Below are positions 58,638 to 64,000 of a stretch of 64,000 nucleotides of DNA, in pieces. Position 1 is the stretch's first letter, and every line of letters starts with the position of its first letter. This stretch comes from Epiperipatus broadwayi (lineage: Eukaryota > Onychophora > Udeonychophora > Euonychophora > Peripatidae): NCBI GenBank assembly GCA_028023455.1, contig JAQFVV010000113.1:1473268-1537267 (forward strand), in the 5' to 3' direction. A program made the position numbers and the translations under genes. The notes under the pieces are model-generated. The model was not told the origin of the DNA and ran no database searches. It was given only the letters and a program-made list of their open reading frames with translations.

Positions 58638-58759
58638 TATTGGATGAGTAAGCACTAGATAGAGACTTTATGCACAAGCCTTCTGCAATCCATTAATTAC
58701 TCTAGCTTGCACTGAGTGGCACTGCTGTATGGAGAGTTTTGCCTTTCAACAGTTCTATA

Positions 58760-59160
58760 TAAGCTTTTTATACAGATCTTTGGTTTCAAACTAACTACAA
58801 ATTATCCATATTTAAAAGTGTTTATAGCATAGTGTATCACAAACAAATATTAAGGGAAGTATAGAACATATCATTAAAATGAATTGTCATTTTGATTTGG
58901 TTATTATCAACAGCTATTTGATTCTATATATACGTTTTTGGTAATTAAAGCTTTGGAATGTCAAAACATATCAAAATTTGAAGATGTTATATAACAATGC
59001 AATAATAGTGACAAAATCATAAAATGACTTGAAAATCTTTATTTATGAGGAAGTATAGCAAGATGATTCTATTGGGAAGTAGTTTACAAATTGAAACAGA
59101 ATATCTTAAGGAATAACAATAAATTGGGATTACTTAAGACATTTGTTTTTTTATAGCTGT
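58760..59160. other. AT-rich spacer
   Basis: Nothing supported. Confidence 0.45.
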
Positions 59161-59502
59161 GATTTTTTATTTTTATTTTGCAAATAATACTTTAGAGCTT
59201 CTGAAAATATTACAAGTCTTATCAGATAAAATCAAAAATATAGAACTAAAAACGAGCACTGAAAATTTTAAAATAATGTTTATTGGTTTCTTAAAAAGGA
59301 ATGAATAAACTATAGATTTTTATCAATATAGATTGAAATAATCGATCAAATTAATCAAATTTGAATAGAGTAGTACATTTAGTAAAAATAATTTAATATC
59401 TACTAGAACATATGTTGTTTCTTATTTTTTAATGTAAAATTAATATAAAAGTAGTGCGTATATTTTAAACCATACAGTTAAGAAGAGAAAACCACGGTTT
59501 GA
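59160..59502 (+). pseudogene. very old RTE fragment, copy F
   Basis: Follows copy A from TTTGCAAATAAT (after the FADD box) through AAAATAATGTTTATTGG and ATAATTTAATATCTACTAGA to the region before the GVTRRD block. Heavily diverged. It runs directly into the 138-bp tandem array. Confidence 0.6.
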
Positions 59503-60054
59503 GAATGACAAGAAGAAATTGTGATACAATACATAATAAATAAGGAAAGAAACAGTTGCCATAAACAATGTTGAAAAAATGAAAAGACTGAAATGCAATT
59601 TATTCACGATATATCATTAAAAGAGTAAACAGTATGTATAGAATGACAAGAAGAAATTGTTAATACAATATATAATAAATAAGGAAAGAAACAGTTGCCA
59701 TAAACAATGTTGAAAAAAATGAAAGGACTGAAATGCAATTTATTCAAGATATATCATTAAAAGGGTAACAGTATGTATAGAATGACAAGAGGAAATTGTT
59801 AATACAATATATAATAAATAAGGAAAGAAACAGTTGCCATAAACAATGTTGAAAAAATGAAAAGACTGAAATGCAATTTATTCATGATATATCATTAAAA
59901 GAGTAACAGTATGTATAGAATGACAAGAAGAAATTGTGAATACAATATATAATAAATAAGGAAAGAAACAGTTGCCATAAACAATGTTGAAAAAATGAAA
60001 AGACTGAAATGCAATTTATTCACGATATATCATTAAAAGAGTAACAGTATGTAT
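59503..60054 (+). repeat. four-copy 138-bp tandem array derived from the RTE 3' end
   Basis: GAATGACAAGA begins units at 59503, 59641, 59780 and 59918, so the period is 137-139 bp. The unit (AGAAATTGT, AAGGAAAGAAACAGTTGCCA, TGTTGAAAAAATGAAA, AGACTGAAATGCAA) follows the RTE region that encodes GVTRRDQK to RRDDN, at about 7281-7410 in copy A. Units are far more alike to each other than to any RTE copy, so the array expanded after the LINE had decayed. Confidence 0.8.
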
Positions 60055-61107
60055 GCATATGTTTATATGTGTGTAATTTCTGGTTTATTGACTAGTTAAA
60101 TATATGCTGTCAATACGCTTCTAGCATTGCCACACTTACTACATTGCTACACTAGTGTAAAATGACCTTTTGCATTAGGAGACCCAGATGAGTGTAAGGA
60201 TGAACATTTAGCAAGTACAGAGGTACTAAAAATCTATTAACAACATTTGATTAACTAATCGATAAACTATAATTTATATAAAATGTTGGAAAAAATATTG
60301 TATTAAATTATATACACACATTACATTTACATGTATAATTCACAACCCAAAAATCAATGGAGTATCCATAATTTATTGTCAAGACAATTTCTATAGTTAA
60401 AGGATGGATTCCCTAATATTTTATCTGCAATAAATCCTCTGAAAACAGGCCATTGTATTGCAATGTTCTCTATAATCAAATTTAATTATATTTAAATAAA
60501 AAATGAATCCACTTTCATCAGCTTTTTAAGCTCTTATATGTACTATAGATTGAACAATAATAATTACAAGGAAAAAATTCAAATAAGCTAAGGTGTTATT
60601 ACAACTTTATTCGAATAATCTTATATTTAAATTTACAAGAGAAAACTATTCTAAACTATGTTGCAAACAAAAAACCAAATATAATATATGTAGTGTTAAG
60701 AGTTAAATAGTGATGTCAAATAACAAATTGCCAAAGGATCTCAGTTGATCCAAGGTTCACCTTTATAGTTGCAATTGTTCTAATCAATGATCAATACAAA
60801 AGCGTGAAAAGAGCACAAAAGTGGATTTATTTTTTGTTTAAACATGATTGATGTTAACAACAGGGCAAAACATTAATATAATGACTTCAGGTAGATTTTC
60901 ACTTCAAGTGTTAGCATATATGTCAGCATTGTAAAATGTGATATTATGTATTCAACATTTGGTGTTTTGCTTTAAATATCAGATTTATACTACAATAACA
61001 TCTTGTCTGATTTGAAATTTGACTTTGTAATTATGTTTTTAATATTGAATTTAATAAAGCAATGTAACTGTTAAACAATCATAAAGTCATATGATCTTTA
61101 AGCATCT
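60055..61107. other. AT-rich spacer
   Basis: Nothing supported. Confidence 0.5.
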
Positions 61108-61114
61108 TAGTCAT

Positions 61115-61936
61115 CATGCTGAACATCATCATCATCAACCATTATCAATCCACTGCAGGATGAAGATCTCTCAAAGTTCAATCCATCTTCTCTGATATTT
61201 AGTTTCTCTTCTCTACATCACCCCTTCACACTTCCTTATTTCATCCATCCATCTCACATTTGATCTCTTTCTGGGTCTTTTATAACCTCTTGAAATCCAG
61301 TTTAAAATTTCACTTATCCATCTATTATCATCTCTCCTAGCAATATGTTCAACCCAACTCCACTTCAGTCTTTTAATTTTTTCAATAAGGTTAGTAACAC
61401 CTGTTTGTTCTCTTACCAATATATTGTGTTTTTGATCTCTTCTTGTTACTCCCAACATGCATTTCTCCATACTTCTTTGAGTGGTCTGACATCTCTGTAT
61501 TGCTCTTCTATTAACTGTTCAAGTCTCAGATCCATAAGTAAGAACTGGCAAACCACATTTGTTAAAAACTTTCCTTTTCAAACACATAGGCATATTTCCT
61601 TTTAGTATCAAGTTATTTCTACCAAAAGCACTCCAACCAAGTTTAATTCTATGATTAATTTCCTCCATTATGTTTCCATCTGTATTAATAATCTGACCAA
61701 GATATTTGTAGCTGTTAACTTCTTCTAACTCATCATAATCATTCTTTATTTTCATATTTTGAGAAAATCCATTGAACATTACTTTAGTCTTTTTAACATT
61801 TATCTTTCGTTCTACTTTTCTATTTTTATCTAATAACGCCTGCAACATTTCCTGCAGCTCTAAAGCATTATTTGCAAAAACAGCTACATCATCTGCAAAA
61901 TCTAAATGACTTAAATAATTTCCATTTACTTTCACT
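61115..61936 (-). pseudogene. RTE LINE 3' fragment, copy C
   Basis: Minus strand from VKVNGNYLSHLDFADDVAVF (FADD box intact, about 61880-61935) through VNSYKYLGQIINTDGN, KRKVFNKCGLPVLTYGSET and GVTRRDQKHNILVREQTG to WMDEIRKCEGVM, and ending at the ATC-rich tail (61120-61138). Homology to copy A stops at about 61936, so it is 5'-truncated inside the RT. It is the least damaged 3' part in the window. Confidence 0.85.
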
Positions 61937-63035
61937 CTGAACATAAGTGGAAATAAATCTGAGAAGTTTTTATGTCTTGAGTCTGTTAATGTATTCATTG
62001 CATTAAATTTCATATAACAAGCATAATTAACTTAATTATTGACTTATATAATCTAACAAAAAATATCAGATTTTTATGTTATATATATATTAGTATTTTA
62101 GTTAAATTAATGGAAAATAATATATTTAACATCAGGCAAATATCTTTGCTATTTTAAATTTTATTTTTTTGAAGTAATAATTAAATATATTTAAAATATA
62201 TTTTATCATGTAAGAATATATTTAGAAGGAAATGATAAAAGTGTATCAAATTCAATAGTATTTCTTTTGCTGTACCCGCAACCTTTTAAAATTTATTTTT
62301 CATATATAAAAAATATATAAACTGATATCCCAAAAATTTACTAATTTCATAGTAAAAGCCTATCAAATTAAAGAAATTCTTCTCTTCTTGTACCCACACC
62401 ATTTTAAATTTTACTTTAGCAAGGTAAATATATATTTAAACTGAAATGCTAAACGTTTATCAAATTCTTTATTAAAATTAATGTAAGATGTCATTATTCG
62501 AATGAGAAATTAAATACATGCTATAAATGCAATTCAATTAATTTAAAATATATTTACAAAATCAAATTTTACCTTGCTCTACCAAAAACTATACTTTTTG
62601 TTTAAAAAATTTTCTTACTCAGTAATCTTTGAATTAGTGCTGTTATCGTTTAGCATTATTATATCATCATTTAATAACAGTTACAATACAGATTTCCAGC
62701 ACATTTAGTCTAATATATAGATTAGTAAATTTGTATATTATTTGTGTGTGTGCTTATCTAATATATGTGTATAATTAAATAATATCATTGTAAGTAATTA
62801 AAAGAAAACAGATATATAGAGTTATTCATACTACTAGCAATTTTCTAAACCAAATATATTATATAAAATTTAAAAAAAAAAAAAACTTGTATAGTGTAAG
62901 AGAAGAGAGAAAATTAGTTTTAATGCATAGAAATGAATTTGAATTGTTTAATTTAAAAAATATGTATCTTATTTTGAAATCTTTCAGGTTTAGCTTCTGG
63001 ATGAGAGTTTAAAAAATAATTTGCCCCTTTTTTAT
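61937..63035. other. AT-rich spacer
   Basis: Nothing supported. Confidence 0.5.
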
Positions 63036-63048
63036 AGTAAAATGAATA

Positions 63049-63555
63049 AAATCCTTGTTTTTATTTCACCTTTGAGTGGTAAGTTTTAAATTGAGCTTTA
63101 CGTAAAAAAGTGAAGCTTAGTATTATTAGAAAAGAATTATACAGCTTAGCGCTTTCAGGGAACTTAGGTCTCCATATTCATAGCCTATCTTACGAGTGTT
63201 GGTTTATATTGAGCACCAAAAAACAACAGGCCATGTGTTCAAACCCACTATGGCAAGGGCACTCTGCACTGAATATAATGATATGAAACGAAAGTTAAAG
63301 GAGGCATGCTTTATTCCAAATGACAACTATGCAATAAACCGAAAGGAATCATGCTTTGCAATCTCCAAAAAATGGTCTTTACGAAAGAAATCTTTGAATA
63401 AATTTTGCATAAATTACTGCTAAGCTTTGCTTAAAATCTCAATGTAAATCGACACTACCAAGATAGGCTGACCTAAGTTTTCTGAAAGCGCTAAACTATA
63501 TAATTCTTTTCTAATAATACTAAGCTTCTCTTTTTTGCGGAAAGAACAATTTAAA
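63049..63555 (+). mobile_element. small PLE copy with inverted ends and 13-bp target duplication
   Basis: Exact AGTAAAATGAATA at 63036-63048 and 63556-63568. A left-only tail of about 31 bp (63049-63079) is followed by a left arm (63080-63190). The interior has the nuclease frame, then a right arm (63462-63555) inverse to the left (CTTAGTATTATTAGAAAAGA, TTTAGCGCTTTC, AACTTAGGTC). This is a third PLE family in the window with 3' ends facing outward. Confidence 0.75.
63196..63423 (+). pseudogene. PLE GIY-YIG nuclease C-terminal fragment
   Basis: The frame contains HQKTTGHVF, MKRKLKEACFI, YAINRKES and AISKKWS. This is the order and spacing of the PLE nuclease tail (HxxxTGH, RKIKEAxxI, N, ISxxW). 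The catalytic GIY/YIG half and RT are missing. It ends in a TAA at 63421 just before the right inverted arm, which would be its 3' untranslated region. Confidence 0.6.
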
Positions 63556-63568
63556 AGTAAAATGAATA

Positions 63569-64000
63569 GAAAATCTAAATATATAATTAAAAATTAAAAA
63601 GTGACAAAAATTAAATAAGAGAACAAATTTCAAAATTCATTCGTGATTTTTCTTTCTTCCTATCATTACCATAAAGAAATAAAAAAAACTTTTTAAAATT
63701 ATATAATCATTTATAATTTGGTAAATAAAGTAAGTATTATGAGAAAACATGAGAAAAATATATATTAAATTATTAAATATAAAGTTGTTTTTTTGACAAA
63801 CAGCCTGATATAAATAAATACAGACTTGATTACATGTTAGGTGCTAAAAACATGTTAAGAGAGCATATAAATAAGTCTGAAAAGAAAAATGACAGAAATT
63901 TCATGAAGAAGTAGCTGTTTAAAAGTTAGACTGCTGATTGGATAGTTCTCTACAGAATAACTTTGGACAGCTGTTCTTAGATGTTGTTTTAAAATAATTG
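63569..64000. other. AT-rich spacer
   Basis: Nothing supported. Confidence 0.5.

Larger units (their letters stand above)
57913..58740. mobile_element. hammerhead foldback element, copy 7 (largest)
   Basis: Flanked by CCTTTCAACAGTT at 57900-57912 and 58742-58754. The left part is a minus-strand stretch longer than one unit: AAAACTCTCCATACAG occurs at 57966 and again at 58423, giving a monomer of about 457 nt that includes one hammerhead. The right part (from about 58439) is a plus-strand unit with its own hammerhead and ends GGAGAGTTTTGCC. This copy shows the full middle section that the other copies lack. No open frame. Confidence 0.75.

Noticed and set aside
63240-63262. Minus-strand GGGTTTGAACA, resembling a tRNA B box
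   Set aside because: No A box at a suitable distance, and the plus-strand frame fits the PLE nuclease better.
1-64000. CRISPR arrays, operons or bacterial genes
   Set aside because: No spaced identical short repeats and no bacterial-type gene clusters; all signals are eukaryotic mobile DNA.

Overview
The window is A+T-rich eukaryotic DNA that is almost entirely a graveyard of mobile elements. I could not recognise any intact host gene, tRNA or rRNA. The mixture of an RTE-type LINE, Penelope-like elements (PLEs) with a GIY-YIG nuclease, Ty3/gypsy LTR elements, a Merlin/ISXO2-type DNA transposase and a tRNA-derived SINE points to an invertebrate metazoan. The sequence alone does not let me name the phylum.

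Layout. 1-2.7 kb: a hammerhead-bearing foldback element and a palindrome made of two PLE 3' ends. 2.7-7.6 kb: the longest RTE LINE copy, interrupted by a 2-kb insertion. 9.5-13.6 kb: PLE, RTE and hammerhead remnants, a tRNA-derived SINE with a 19-bp target duplication, and a large direct duplication. 13.6-15.5 kb: a decayed gypsy RT-RNaseH-integrase on the minus strand. 18.9-25.0 kb: an LTR element with 1.65-kb LTRs that carries only gag. 25-35 kb: AT-rich spacer with foldbacks and a second PLE. 35.8-37.7 kb: the best PLE, with inverted ends. 37.8-46.4 kb: foldbacks and a Merlin transposase remnant. 48-51 kb: a promoter-like stretch and another hammerhead copy. 51.4-62 kb: three minus-strand RTE copies, a cluster of hammerhead elements, and a 138-bp tandem array derived from an RTE 3' end. 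63.0-63.6 kb: a small PLE fragment with inverted ends.

Main discovery. A dispersed repeat family, each copy largely folding back on itself, carries a recognisable type I hammerhead ribozyme. It has CTGANGA, a stem II hairpin, GAAAC, a palindromic stem III ACTAGT, a GTC cleavage triplet, and a stem I that pairs across the motif. Copies differ in ways that keep base pairs. One copy has a cleavage-site-to-cleavage-site tandem unit of 170 nt, and another shows a full monomer of about 457 nt. Several copies are flanked by perfect 12-14-bp target duplications. A second, unrelated foldback family at 32.4 kb has its own hammerhead fold and a perfect 12-bp duplication. A PLE nuclease fragment at 63 kb has the same layout: 13-bp duplication, one-sided short tail and head-to-head inverted arms. 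I infer that these are retrozyme-like, non-autonomous elements moved by PLE machinery, and that inverted head-to-head insertion is the usual outcome in this genome.
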